Origin: Ardenticatenia bacterium | GTDB taxonomy: Bacteria > Chloroflexota > Anaerolineae > Aggregatilineales > JALXEW01 | Direction of reading: 5' to 3' | DNA: 37,571 nucleotides | Assembly: GCA_027069285.1 (NCBI GenBank) | Contig: JALXEW010000273.1 | Span: 1-37,571 of the forward strand | Shown: positions 9,566 to 19,524 of the stretch, piece after piece | Position numbering within the stretch: the stretch's first letter is position 1 | How the letters are laid out: each line of letters starts with the position of its first letter | Program-made: the position numbers and the translations under genes | Notes under the pieces: generated by a model | Databases searched by the model: none | Told to the model about the DNA's origin: nothing | Seen by the model: the letters and a program-made list of their open reading frames with translations, nothing else

Positions 9566-10294
9566 TCAAATTTTCAGCTTGCTTGTCAACCTGGCCCTGT
9601 GGAAGTTCATATTAACAGCCCGTACATAGACATCTCGCGGCACCAACTCCCGGCTGATCGTACTCAACGTCTCCGGCGACATCACCCCGTCCGTCACCAA
9701 CTGTCGTCCGGCTTCCCTGGCCGCCTCTAAAACATCCCCCATCGGCACCCCTAACTTTCGCATCACCTTCAAAGCGCCGCCGTGCGGGCGCAGGAGAGCG
9801 CCCGCGAACTCACGGCCTATATTTTTGCACATAGCCTTGACGTGAGTGACCATCGGATCGAAATTATCCAGCTCCCAGAACCCGCATACCGATACCAGCG
9901 CTATCTTCCCTGCCTTAGCATCCTCCCTCCTGGGGTGGCGGCAATGCTCATCCCTGATCTCGATAAACGGCTCCACCAACGGGAGCAGCCTATCTATCAA
10001 CATCTTGAGCGGTGCCGGGAGGCCATCCACATAAACCGGTGCCGCCAGCACCCAAATCTCAGCCTCGCGCATCTTAGGGTACACGTCGTTCATATCATCG
10101 TCGATGTAGCATCGCCCTGGCTCCTTGACCCAGCAGTGGAACTCGCCCGTACACGGCTTGATATTCAACCTCCTGGTGTACAAGACCTCCACATCCGTCC
10201 CCGCGTCCCTCATCCCCTCCAGGAAAGGCCCCAGGATCATAGCCGTATTACCGTGATCCATATGCGGGCTGGCATTGATCGCCACCACCTTCAT
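9566..10294 (-). CDS. Flavodoxin-like / NADPH-dependent FMN reductase family protein
   Basis: MKVVAINASPHMDHGNTAMILGPFLEGM flavin-binding start; Cys motif CTGEFHCWVKEPGRC; APVYVDGLPAPLKMLIDR. Confidence 0.85.
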   Translation of the reverse strand: MKVVAINASPHMDHGNTAMILGPFLEGMRDAGTDVEVLYTRRLNIKPCTGEFHCWVKEPGRCYIDDDMNDVYPKMREAEIWVLAAPVYVDGLPAPLKMLIDRLLPLVEPFIEIRDEHCRHPRREDAKAGKIALVSVCGFWELDNFDPMVTHVKAMCKNIGREFAGALLRPHGGALKVMRKLGVPMGDVLEAAREAGRQLVTDGVMSPETLSTISRELVPRDVYVRAVNMNFHRARLTSKLKI

Positions 10295-10317
10295 CAGCTC
10301 CCCCTCCTTGCCTGCGG

Positions 10318-11835
10318 TTATATATCGTATATCTGGCCGAACTTTTGGCGCAGATACCCCATGAAGGATCGTATCTGGATAGGCTCGCCGGTTGCGCGTT
10401 CCACCAACTCGGTCGGCATATACTTACGCCCGTGGTGGTGGATATTTTCCCTCATCCATCCGAGCAGCGTCCCGAACTCACCTCGCTCGATCTCCGACGG
10501 TATATCCGGATGTTCCTCCAGCGCCCTATCGTAAAGCTGTGCCGAGATCAAATTGCCCAGGGAATACGTTGGGAAATAACCTATAGCGCCCATTGACCAA
10601 TGGATGTCTTGCAAAATGCCCAGGGCGTCATTTGGCGGAGTCAGGCCCAGGAACTCATCCATTTTAGCGTTCCAGGCATCCGGTGCCTGATCCACCGTGA
10701 CCGTGCCGTCGATCAACTCATTTTCCAGCTCAAAGCGCAGCATGATGTGCAGGTTATAGCTCACCTCATCCGCGTCGACCCTGATATAGCCGGGCGCCAC
10801 CTTATTGATCGCCCGATAGAACGCATCCAACTTCACATCGCCGAGCTGATCTGGGAAAATCTCTTGCAGGCGGGGGTAGAAAGCGTGCCAGAACTCCCGG
10901 CTGCGCCCGACGATATTCTCCCACAGCCGGGATTGGCTCTCGTGTATCCCCAGGGACGTGCCATCTGCCAGGATAGAGCCTTCCAACTCCTGGGCGATAC
11001 CCTGCTCGTACATCGCGTGGCCTGCCTCGTGGATCGAGCTGAAGAGCGCCGACGTGAGAGAATCCGGCTCATACCTGGTCGTGATCCGCACGTCATTGAT
11101 CGAGAACGCGATCGTGAACGGATGTGCCGAGACATCCTGCCTGCCGCGCTCGAAATCGTACCCGATCTGTCTTATCACCTCGATTGCGAATTGCTCCTGC
11201 TTCTTCACATCGAAGTGCTGGTGCAGGAACGAATCGTCCACCGAGTCGGCCTGCTTGAAAATAGCCTGGGCCAGCGGAACCAACTCCTTCCTGAGCGCCC
11301 CGAATATCTCCCTGACCTGGGCCGTTTTCATCCCCGGCTCATATTCATCCAACAGCGCGTCGTACGGACAATCCTCGTATCCGAGATATTCCGCCTTGCG
11401 CAGATTCAGATCGATCATCTTAGCCAGCCAGGGCTTGAATATTGAGTAATCGGCCTCCTCCTTAGCCTTGACCCACTCACCGTGTGCCAGAGCTGCCGTG
11501 CGGGACATTTCCTCCACCCAATCCGGTGGCAGCTTAACCGCCAGGTCATAATCCCGCCTGGCCACGCGCAGGAGAGCGGCATCATCGCTATCGTAATCCA
11601 GCCCCTCGGCCTCCGTCTCCGCCGCCTCCAGCAGTCGGCCAGTTTCCTCAGACGTGAACAACTCGTGTGCCAGTCGGGAAAGGGTTGAGACCTGCTCTGC
11701 GCGGGCATTTGTGCCGCCGGGCGGCATATACGTTTGCTGATCCCAACGCAAAACCGCAGTGGCGGCCCGGATTCTATGCACCTCGCCGAGCCTTGCCTTA
11801 AGCTTTTGCAGACTTTCCATGTCGAGAATCTCCAT
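10318..11835 (-). CDS. M32 family metallocarboxypeptidase
   Basis: HEAGH zinc motif (SSIHEAGHAMYEQG), GTSLGIHESQSRLWEN, DEVSYNLHIMLRFELE. An alternative start at 11820 is plausible. Confidence 0.93.
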   Translation of the reverse strand: MEILDMESLQKLKARLGEVHRIRAATAVLRWDQQTYMPPGGTNARAEQVSTLSRLAHELFTSEETGRLLEAAETEAEGLDYDSDDAALLRVARRDYDLAVKLPPDWVEEMSRTAALAHGEWVKAKEEADYSIFKPWLAKMIDLNLRKAEYLGYEDCPYDALLDEYEPGMKTAQVREIFGALRKELVPLAQAIFKQADSVDDSFLHQHFDVKKQEQFAIEVIRQIGYDFERGRQDVSAHPFTIAFSINDVRITTRYEPDSLTSALFSSIHEAGHAMYEQGIAQELEGSILADGTSLGIHESQSRLWENIVGRSREFWHAFYPRLQEIFPDQLGDVKLDAFYRAINKVAPGYIRVDADEVSYNLHIMLRFELENELIDGTVTVDQAPDAWNAKMDEFLGLTPPNDALGILQDIHWSMGAIGYFPTYSLGNLISAQLYDRALEEHPDIPSEIERGEFGTLLGWMRENIHHHGRKYMPTELVERATGEPIQIRSFMGYLRQKFGQIYDI

Positions 11836-12361
11836 GTGGTGCTCTATACGCCGCGAACGAAGCAGCCGCCAGCCCCGATGCCAGAGCCATCACCTCTGGC
11901 CAGAGGCTACCGTCCTGAGCCGCGCACATCCAAAAGGCCGCAATCAGCCCAGCAGCCGTGGCGACCGCCTCGAACGCATTATATATCAGCGCCAACGCTA
12001 TGTACAGGCAAATGACAATACTAAGTGCGATCCACACCTGGGAGAAAAGCGCAGACGTCCTCCCGTAGAACGGGGCGTGAATCAGAGCAAAACCGTTCCA
12101 GCCCCTGGGGAAAAGATCGAAGCACAGATGCACTGCGTTGGCCAGCCCAAACCCAATTGCGAAACCCCTTGAGGCGAACGACCCGTGTCTGGGAGTGGGG
12201 GCAAAAGCCAGCAGCGGTAGAATGGCCCCATGCGTGAGCATTGAGCGATGCACCAGGAAGCCCAACTGCAAATCCAGATCCGGCACTCGCAAACCCGACC
12301 ATATCCCAAAGGCCAGCAGAACCACGCCTATCGCCTGGGAAGCGGGACGTTTACCGGACAT
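11798..12361 (-). CDS. Membrane protein, YdjM/DUF457-like metal-dependent hydrolase family
   Basis: Several TM segments; HRSMLTHGAILPLLAF resembles the HRG-x-THS motif of that family; overlaps the M32 start. Confidence 0.5.
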   Translation of the reverse strand: MSGKRPASQAIGVVLLAFGIWSGLRVPDLDLQLGFLVHRSMLTHGAILPLLAFAPTPRHGSFASRGFAIGFGLANAVHLCFDLFPRGWNGFALIHAPFYGRTSALFSQVWIALSIVICLYIALALIYNAFEAVATAAGLIAAFWMCAAQDGSLWPEVMALASGLAAASFAAYRAPHGDSRHGKSAKA

Positions 12362-12376
12362 TTGCCGAGCTTGCCC

Positions 12377-12790
12377 TTACAGAACCTTGAAGACCTTTGC
12401 CAGGGGTTCCCCGTATATACTCATCTCCCATTCGCATACCCATCCGAAAGGCGTCATCGTCACATCGTAACCGGTGCGGCGAAGGCGTTCGGCAGCCCCT
12501 TGCAAAAATCGGTCTGCGAACTCAGGTGGGGCATCGCTTTCCGAAAGGTGCGCGAACGAGTGCAAGACGATATTCCTGAAACCCCTCTTATTGGCCAACC
12601 ACTTCACATTCTTGACGAAACGGGTTTCCAGCTTTGGATCGTCCTCATCGCCCTCCTCGGCGTGGACGAAGATGACAGCAGCATCCCTGACCTCGGTATG
12701 CTCATCGGGATCGGCATCATCGGCGTCTTGCAGCACCTTCTGATATGGATTGAACGCGAATCGCTTAGCCATGAACATCAAAATGCGCAC
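12377..12790 (-). CDS. Stand-alone archaeal-type threonyl-tRNA synthetase editing domain (tRNA-Thr_ED-like, DTD-like fold)
   Basis: GTG start at 12790 with SD GGAGG. Protein VRILMFMAKRFAFNPYQKV...AAVIFVHAEEGDEDDP...VLHSFAHLSESDAPPEFA...YDVTMTPFGWVCEWEMSIYGEPLAKVFKVL matches the archaeal ThrRS N-terminal editing domain (E-x-GDE, YAHLS, APFGWYK...GHPLSE). No synthetase domain follows. Confidence 0.8.
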   Translation of the reverse strand: MRILMFMAKRFAFNPYQKVLQDADDADPDEHTEVRDAAVIFVHAEEGDEDDPKLETRFVKNVKWLANKRGFRNIVLHSFAHLSESDAPPEFADRFLQGAAERLRRTGYDVTMTPFGWVCEWEMSIYGEPLAKVFKVL

Positions 12791-12791
12791 C

Positions 12792-15700
12792 TCATACCTC
12801 CGGTTGGTGTCCGATGGGCAAACTGAAGTAAAACGTACTGCCCTTGCCGACCTCACTTTGCGCCCAGATACGGCCCCCGTGTTGCTCCACGATAGACTTG
12901 GCGATTGCCAGGCCCAAGCCCGTTCCCTCGATCTCACCTGCCCTATCACGGTCAAGCCGGTAAAACTTCTCGAATATACGCGGCAAATCCCTATCCGGGA
13001 TACCCAGACCGGTATCCTCCACGCTGATGACCACCTCGTCGCCGGATACATGGGCCGAGATCGTGACCCTGCCGCCTTCGGGCGTATACTTGATCGCATT
13101 GCTGAGCAAATTATCCAGCACCTGGCGGATCCGTCCCTCATCGCCCCTGACGGTTGGCAGGCCGGAAATCCCGTCGGTTGCCAGCTCTATACCCTTCCTG
13201 GCAGCGGAATCTGCATACCTGGATGCCGACTCCATGATCAGCGACGGTAACCTCACGTCCCCTATCGCCAACCCGATCCCGGCCTCGATCTTGCCCAGGT
13301 CCAGCAAATCATCGATCAGATCGCGCATCGCCTGCACATTATCCCGCATCTTCTCCAGGTAAGTTTTACCCTTCTCCTCGACCAGGTTTTGCATCTCCAG
13401 CAGGTCAACATAGCCTGCGATCACCGAGAGCGGATTCTTCAAATCATGTGACACAGTAGCGACGAAATCGCTTTTCATCTGATCCAACTCCTTGAAGTGT
13501 GTCACATCATTGAAGACCGCCACATAACCGATCACATTCCCGTCGGCATCCGATGCCGGGCTTAAGCTGGCGGCCAGAGCCCGCCCATTTGGGAGCGAAA
13601 GCTCGAACGCGCGCGGCTGCTTCGTCCTCAACATCGAGTTGACCTCTTTAGGGAACGGCGGGTGGGGGATCGCCTCGTATAGTGGCTTGCCGATCACCAC
13701 CTCCCGATTCACCCCCAGCAGATAGTGTGCCGATGGATTGACCAGCGTGACCTTGCCATGTGCATCCGTTGCCAGTACCGCGTCGGCGGCGCTATTCAAA
13801 ATAGCCTCCAGATAGCGCTTGGTGCGTTCCACCCTGTTGAAGAGCGTGGCATTTTCCAGCGCCACTGCTATCTGTATGCCGATGATCCTGGCGATTTCCA
13901 CGTCCTCTGGTGAGAAAATATGAGTCGGCCTCTTGGAATCCAGCCCTATCGTGCCGACCAGCTCGCCTTTGACCACCATCGGCACGATCATCATCGTCTT
14001 TATGCCGAGCCTTGCCAGAGTCTCTCTATTTGGCCCAAGCCGTGGGTTTTCGGCCACATTTTCCACGATCATCACCTGTGGGTTGGTGAGCATATCCTTC
14101 ATCAGGGGGTAATCCCTCAGCAGGATATGGACTCCCAATGCGCCCCAGTTCGGATACTCGGCCACCACGGTGCCGGATTCCGGCAGATTATCCCATAGCA
14201 GAATGCCACAGTGATCCACGTGCAAAAGTCGCACGATCTGCCTGGCGGCGTTATTCAGCACACTCTGTGTATCCAGCGTCGAGATCAACTCGGATACCTG
14301 GTGGAGTGAGGCAAGGCGATGGGCGTATACCTCCAATGCCTCCAGCGCCTCCTCACGTTCCGCGAAGAGCCTGGCCCGTTGTATCGCAGCGGCGGCCTGA
14401 TCGGCAAACGCCTGTACCAGCGAGACATGCTCATCCCGGTATCTGCCTGGCTCCTCGGCCCCCACTCCCAACACACCTATTGGCTTCCCCTGGAAGACCA
14501 ACGGCGCCCCTATCCACGACCTGATCTGCAGGCATCCCCTGGAGACCCACCTGGAGTCATCCTGAGTGTCGGCGATCAGGATAGGCTTGCCGGTTTCCAG
14601 CAGCTCCTTGTATAGCGGGTACGAGTCCACAGTCTGCACGCATGGGGTCGCATCATACACCGGCGGCTTGGAGACGGTACGGGCCATCCTATCGCCTTCC
14701 AGGAGCCACAGACTGGCCCTATCATATTCCACTATGCGGGCAAGCTGATCCAGGATCGACTCCAATACCTCGTCCAGGTCCATCGAAGAGGCGATCGCTT
14801 GCGAGATCTCCAAAAGCGTCCTGGCCGTCTCTCGGTATAACTTCAACCGGGCGCGTTCATGTTCACCGGTTACATCCCTTATCGTCACCACATAACTTGT
14901 CACGTCCCCTTGCGGTGAAAGATTCGGGATCACCTCTATCGAATAAAACTCCCCATCGTGCTCGATCTCGGTGCTACCGCCCATCTTATCCAGGGCGCAT
15001 CTGCGCACCGTATCGTACAGCCACCCCGGCATCACATCCGATGCAGCTTTCCTGGCTCCCACCTCCGGCAGCAGATACCCGGCCTGTCGGTTGGCCAGCA
15101 CCACATCCAGCTCCGGGCTTAATATGAGGATGGCGGTCGGCAGGCTATCTATCGCCGTCCTGATATTCCCGATCTCAGATGTCAGCAGCCCGCTCTGAAG
15201 CACCCCATAGCCTATCACCATCAGCGCGACAACCGAAGCGAATGCGTATACCATAAGGCTGTGCTCGTATGACCTGAGCACTATCATGCCCAACATCACC
15301 AATGCGCCGGGTGTCACCAGCAGCAGGTAGAGGGATGCCCGCCAGAGCCTGTCCCTGGGGCCTTTGACCAGGCGATATATCATCAAAGCGATCCCAACCA
15401 GGGCCAGCGCCGCATTCCATCCCAATATCAGCGTATTCGCCGTCGTGAAAATTATCTCCGGGCCAGACTCGGTGAGCAGAGTATCGTTCCAGCTCGTGTA
15501 CGGCGGGATAACACTATCCGCCAGCATGATCGCATTCAGCGCCGTTGCCCCGCCCACCACCCCGTAGACGATCGCCTTCCACACAGGCCCGCTCCGCACC
15601 GGCGAGTCCGGCTCGAACAGCAGCATCGCCACCACCATGAGCGTCAACCCGGTTCCCCACGGCAGGATCAGCATCAGCACCTGCTGCATATGTCGCAGGA

Positions 15701-15875
15701 GCGTCTCGTCATATACATCAAACATGGCTATAGTCAGCACGATCGCGGTGGTGGCCAGCGCGGTGATGATCGCGAACAGGCGGTTAGGCCGACCGGATGG
15801 GTTTAGCCAGTACACCCGGCTTCCCAAAGCCACCAGGGCTATAAGAGGGATTATCAGGAGATGTCCCAGCATCAT
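12792..15875 (-). CDS. Membrane sensor histidine kinase (7TM N-terminus, PAS, two GAF, PAS, HisKA, HATPase_c)
   Basis: DFVATVSHDLKNPLSVIAGYVDLLE (HisKA), DNLLSNAIKYTPEGG (N box), DTGLGIPD, GTGLGLAIAKSIVEQHGG; N-terminal hydrophobic helices; GAF-like repeats. Confidence 0.93.
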   Translation of the reverse strand: MMLGHLLIIPLIALVALGSRVYWLNPSGRPNRLFAIITALATTAIVLTIAMFDVYDETLLRHMQQVLMLILPWGTGLTLMVVAMLLFEPDSPVRSGPVWKAIVYGVVGGATALNAIMLADSVIPPYTSWNDTLLTESGPEIIFTTANTLILGWNAALALVGIALMIYRLVKGPRDRLWRASLYLLLVTPGALVMLGMIVLRSYEHSLMVYAFASVVALMVIGYGVLQSGLLTSEIGNIRTAIDSLPTAILILSPELDVVLANRQAGYLLPEVGARKAASDVMPGWLYDTVRRCALDKMGGSTEIEHDGEFYSIEVIPNLSPQGDVTSYVVTIRDVTGEHERARLKLYRETARTLLEISQAIASSMDLDEVLESILDQLARIVEYDRASLWLLEGDRMARTVSKPPVYDATPCVQTVDSYPLYKELLETGKPILIADTQDDSRWVSRGCLQIRSWIGAPLVFQGKPIGVLGVGAEEPGRYRDEHVSLVQAFADQAAAAIQRARLFAEREEALEALEVYAHRLASLHQVSELISTLDTQSVLNNAARQIVRLLHVDHCGILLWDNLPESGTVVAEYPNWGALGVHILLRDYPLMKDMLTNPQVMIVENVAENPRLGPNRETLARLGIKTMMIVPMVVKGELVGTIGLDSKRPTHIFSPEDVEIARIIGIQIAVALENATLFNRVERTKRYLEAILNSAADAVLATDAHGKVTLVNPSAHYLLGVNREVVIGKPLYEAIPHPPFPKEVNSMLRTKQPRAFELSLPNGRALAASLSPASDADGNVIGYVAVFNDVTHFKELDQMKSDFVATVSHDLKNPLSVIAGYVDLLEMQNLVEEKGKTYLEKMRDNVQAMRDLIDDLLDLGKIEAGIGLAIGDVRLPSLIMESASRYADSAARKGIELATDGISGLPTVRGDEGRIRQVLDNLLSNAIKYTPEGGRVTISAHVSGDEVVISVEDTGLGIPDRDLPRIFEKFYRLDRDRAGEIEGTGLGLAIAKSIVEQHGGRIWAQSEVGKGSTFYFSLPIGHQPEV

Positions 15876-15989
15876 CGCCGATTTTTGCCGATTCGCCTTC
15901 GGTACCCGGTGAGCGTTTTGGGAAGTTTATGACTCCGGAGCGGTTGTGGCAAGTCTCCGGTTTGCAGCGGCCTCAACGCGCCCGGACGT

Positions 15990-16019
15990 TTGGTGAGCCG
16001 CGGCCCTTTGTGATAAAAT
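15990..16019 (+). promoter_or_regulatory. Candidate promoter for ssb operon
   Basis: TTGGTG (15990-15995), N18, TAAAAT (16014-16019), in TGTGATAAAAT context. Confidence 0.4.
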
Positions 16020-16101
16020 CGCGCCACGTGTTAACATCGTCAATAGGTGCGGGCGTATCTGGGTACCATGCACCCGTGCCGGGGTCCGAATGGAGTGAAT
16101 T

Positions 16102-16494
16102 ATGTACCAATACACCATCATAGTCGGAAACCTGGGCCGCGATCCGGAACTCAGATATACCGGGCGCGGCGATGCCGTCTGTAGCTTCACCGTGGCCGTC
16201 AACCGCCGCTGGACCGATCCGCAAACCTCGGAACTGAAAGAGAAAACCACATGGTTCAGGGTATCGGCCTGGGGCAGATTGGCCGAGACAGCAGCCCAGT
16301 ACCTGCGCAAAGGATCGAAAGTCCTCGTGACCGGCTCGGTTGATGCCTCTGCCTGGATAACTCAGGAGGGCGAGCCTCGTGCCACATTGGAACTACGGGC
16401 CTGGACGATCAGATTCCTGGATAGCCGCCGCGACGTCGAACCGGAAGGTGCGCCCGAACCCCCGCCGGAGGAACTGGGCGACATCCCGTTCTAA
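16102..16494 (+). CDS. ssb: Single-stranded DNA-binding protein
   Basis: OB-fold SSB N-terminus (MYQYTIIVGNLGRDPELRYTGRGDAVCSFTVAVNRRW), acidic C-terminal tip ELGDIPF. Confidence 0.93.
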   Translation: MYQYTIIVGNLGRDPELRYTGRGDAVCSFTVAVNRRWTDPQTSELKEKTTWFRVSAWGRLAETAAQYLRKGSKVLVTGSVDASAWITQEGEPRATLELRAWTIRFLDSRRDVEPEGAPEPPPEELGDIPF

Positions 16495-16536
16495 CCTGGG
16501 CGCGCGGGCCTGCAAACGCCTGAGTACCCGATAACT

Positions 16537-16563
16537 GCCGGGCCGTCCTCATACCGGCCCGGC
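16537..16563 (+). other. Intergenic hairpin between ssb and the DUF3467 gene
   Basis: GCCGGGCCG-TCCTCATAC-CGGCCCGGC, perfect 9-bp GC stem; no U-tract. Confidence 0.6.
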
Positions 16564-16577
16564 CATCGGAGGTCGAA

Positions 16578-16916
16578 ATGAGCAAATCACCAAATCCGCG
16601 CCAGCTGAAACTGGAGATACCCGCCTCGGTGAACGCCACATATGCCAACTTCGTATTGATAAGCCACTCGCCGTCCGAATTCGTGCTGGACTTCGCGCAG
16701 ATATTGCCAGGGGTACCGCAGGCGCGGGTTTTCGCCAGGATCGTGCTCACCCCCACCAACGCCAAACTGCTTTACGACGCCCTGGGCGCGAACCTGGAAA
16801 AATACGAAGCCAAATTCTCCAAGATCAAAACCCCGCCCAGGCCGCCGTCCCTGGCCGATCAACTTTTCAGCAGCGTCAAACCACCTGAGCCACCTGAAAG
16901 CGGAGGCGAGGAGTGA
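16578..16916 (+). CDS. DUF3467 family protein
   Basis: Small protein with ANFVLISHSPSEFVLDFAQILPG...ARIVLTPTNAKLLYDALGANLEKYE, typical of DUF3467. Confidence 0.8.
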   Translation: MSKSPNPRQLKLEIPASVNATYANFVLISHSPSEFVLDFAQILPGVPQARVFARIVLTPTNAKLLYDALGANLEKYEAKFSKIKTPPRPPSLADQLFSSVKPPEPPESGGEE

Positions 16917-17572
16917 GCCTGCGTGAGACGACTGCCATCCTGAGCGAGATCGGCGAGCGGATACGCGAGGGCATGGAAGAGAAAAACCACGCCCGCGAGA
17001 TCGCGCTCGAACGCTCCCGCCACCTCATCCGCTTCTGCGCCACCGCCATCCAGGCCGTTCACAGGGGCGATTGGGAGACGGCAGAACTCCACCTGGCCGA
17101 AGCGGAAAAAGTAGCGACCGAACTTCTTGCCGAGACCGAGGCACATCCGGACATACGCTCCGCCGGATATACCCAGGATGCTCTCAAAGAATACGCCGAA
17201 GCGCGTCTCACATACGCCTTTGTCAGGGACATAGCCCCCCCGTCGCCAAGTGAGATATTAGTCGATGGAGCGGCCTACCTCAACGGCCTGGCAGAGGCCG
17301 CCTCGGAACTGCGCCGCAGCATCCTGGACCTTATCCGCAGAGACCAATTTAGCGAGGCCGAAAGACTCCTGGCGCTCATGGACGGGGTATACGGCCTGCT
17401 CGTCACGTTTGACTTCCCGGACATGATCTCCGGCGGGCTGAGACGCCGGGTGGATTCAATGCGCATGGTACTCGAACGTACCCGTGGTGACCTGACCGTC
17501 GCGTTGCGCCAGCAGAACTTGCAAGAGGCCCTGCGCCGTCTCGAATCCCGGCTGAGAGAGGATGAGCGGTGA
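16913..17572 (+). CDS. Translin family protein (bacterial/archaeal type)
   Basis: All-helical: ALERSRHLIRFCATAIQAVHRGDWETAELHLAEAE...HPDIRSAGYTQDALKEYAEARLTYA...DFPDMISGGLRRRVDSMRMVLERTRGDLTVALRQ. GTGA overlap with DUF3467. Confidence 0.8.
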   Translation: MSLRETTAILSEIGERIREGMEEKNHAREIALERSRHLIRFCATAIQAVHRGDWETAELHLAEAEKVATELLAETEAHPDIRSAGYTQDALKEYAEARLTYAFVRDIAPPSPSEILVDGAAYLNGLAEAASELRRSILDLIRRDQFSEAERLLALMDGVYGLLVTFDFPDMISGGLRRRVDSMRMVLERTRGDLTVALRQQNLQEALRRLESRLREDER

Positions 17573-17813
17573 GCGGCAACCCCCAGATCATCAGGGCGAG
17601 TGAAGTGGGCAGATACGTCTATTGCAACCGCGCGTGGTGGTACATGCGGCAGGGCATCGAACCTTCCAATCTGGCCGAAATGGCCGCCGGGAGCCGGTAC
17701 CATCACCTGCACGGATTGCGCGTGAGGGCAGCACGGATCATGGCGATCCTGGCCGTTACCCTGCTCGTCATCGGAGTCGTGCTTACCGTGATCGTGTGGC
17801 TGCTCGGAGGGGT

Positions 17814-17820
<7 letters not shown>
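17569..17820 (+). CDS. N-terminal half of a Cas4/RecB-like nuclease (first Fe-S Cys and GxxxH helix) with C-terminal TM anchor
   Basis: MSGNPQIIRASEVGRYVYCNRAWWYMRQGIEPSNLAEMAAGSRYHHLHGLRVRAARIMAILAVTLLVIGVVLTVIVWLLGGVW; YVYCNRAWW resembles the Cas4 N-terminal Cys motif. GTGA overlap with the translin-family gene. Confidence 0.7.
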
Positions 17821-19447
<1,627 letters not shown>

Positions 19448-19524
19448 AGCGCCTGTCCGCTTCTACTTTTGAGCGCTCGCGAACCCATCTACCACCGTAT
19501 TCCGGAGGGGCTTATACGTTCTGA

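Noticed and set aside
12791-13141. N-terminal part of ORF track entry 12377..13141
   Set aside because: Out-of-frame read through the HATPase region of the kinase gene; the real CDS very likely starts at GTG 12790.
17622-17813. N-terminal 64 residues of ORF 17622..18329
   Set aside because: Arg/His-rich shadow translation over ORF A; the second half of the nuclease starts at 17814/17817 after an SD.
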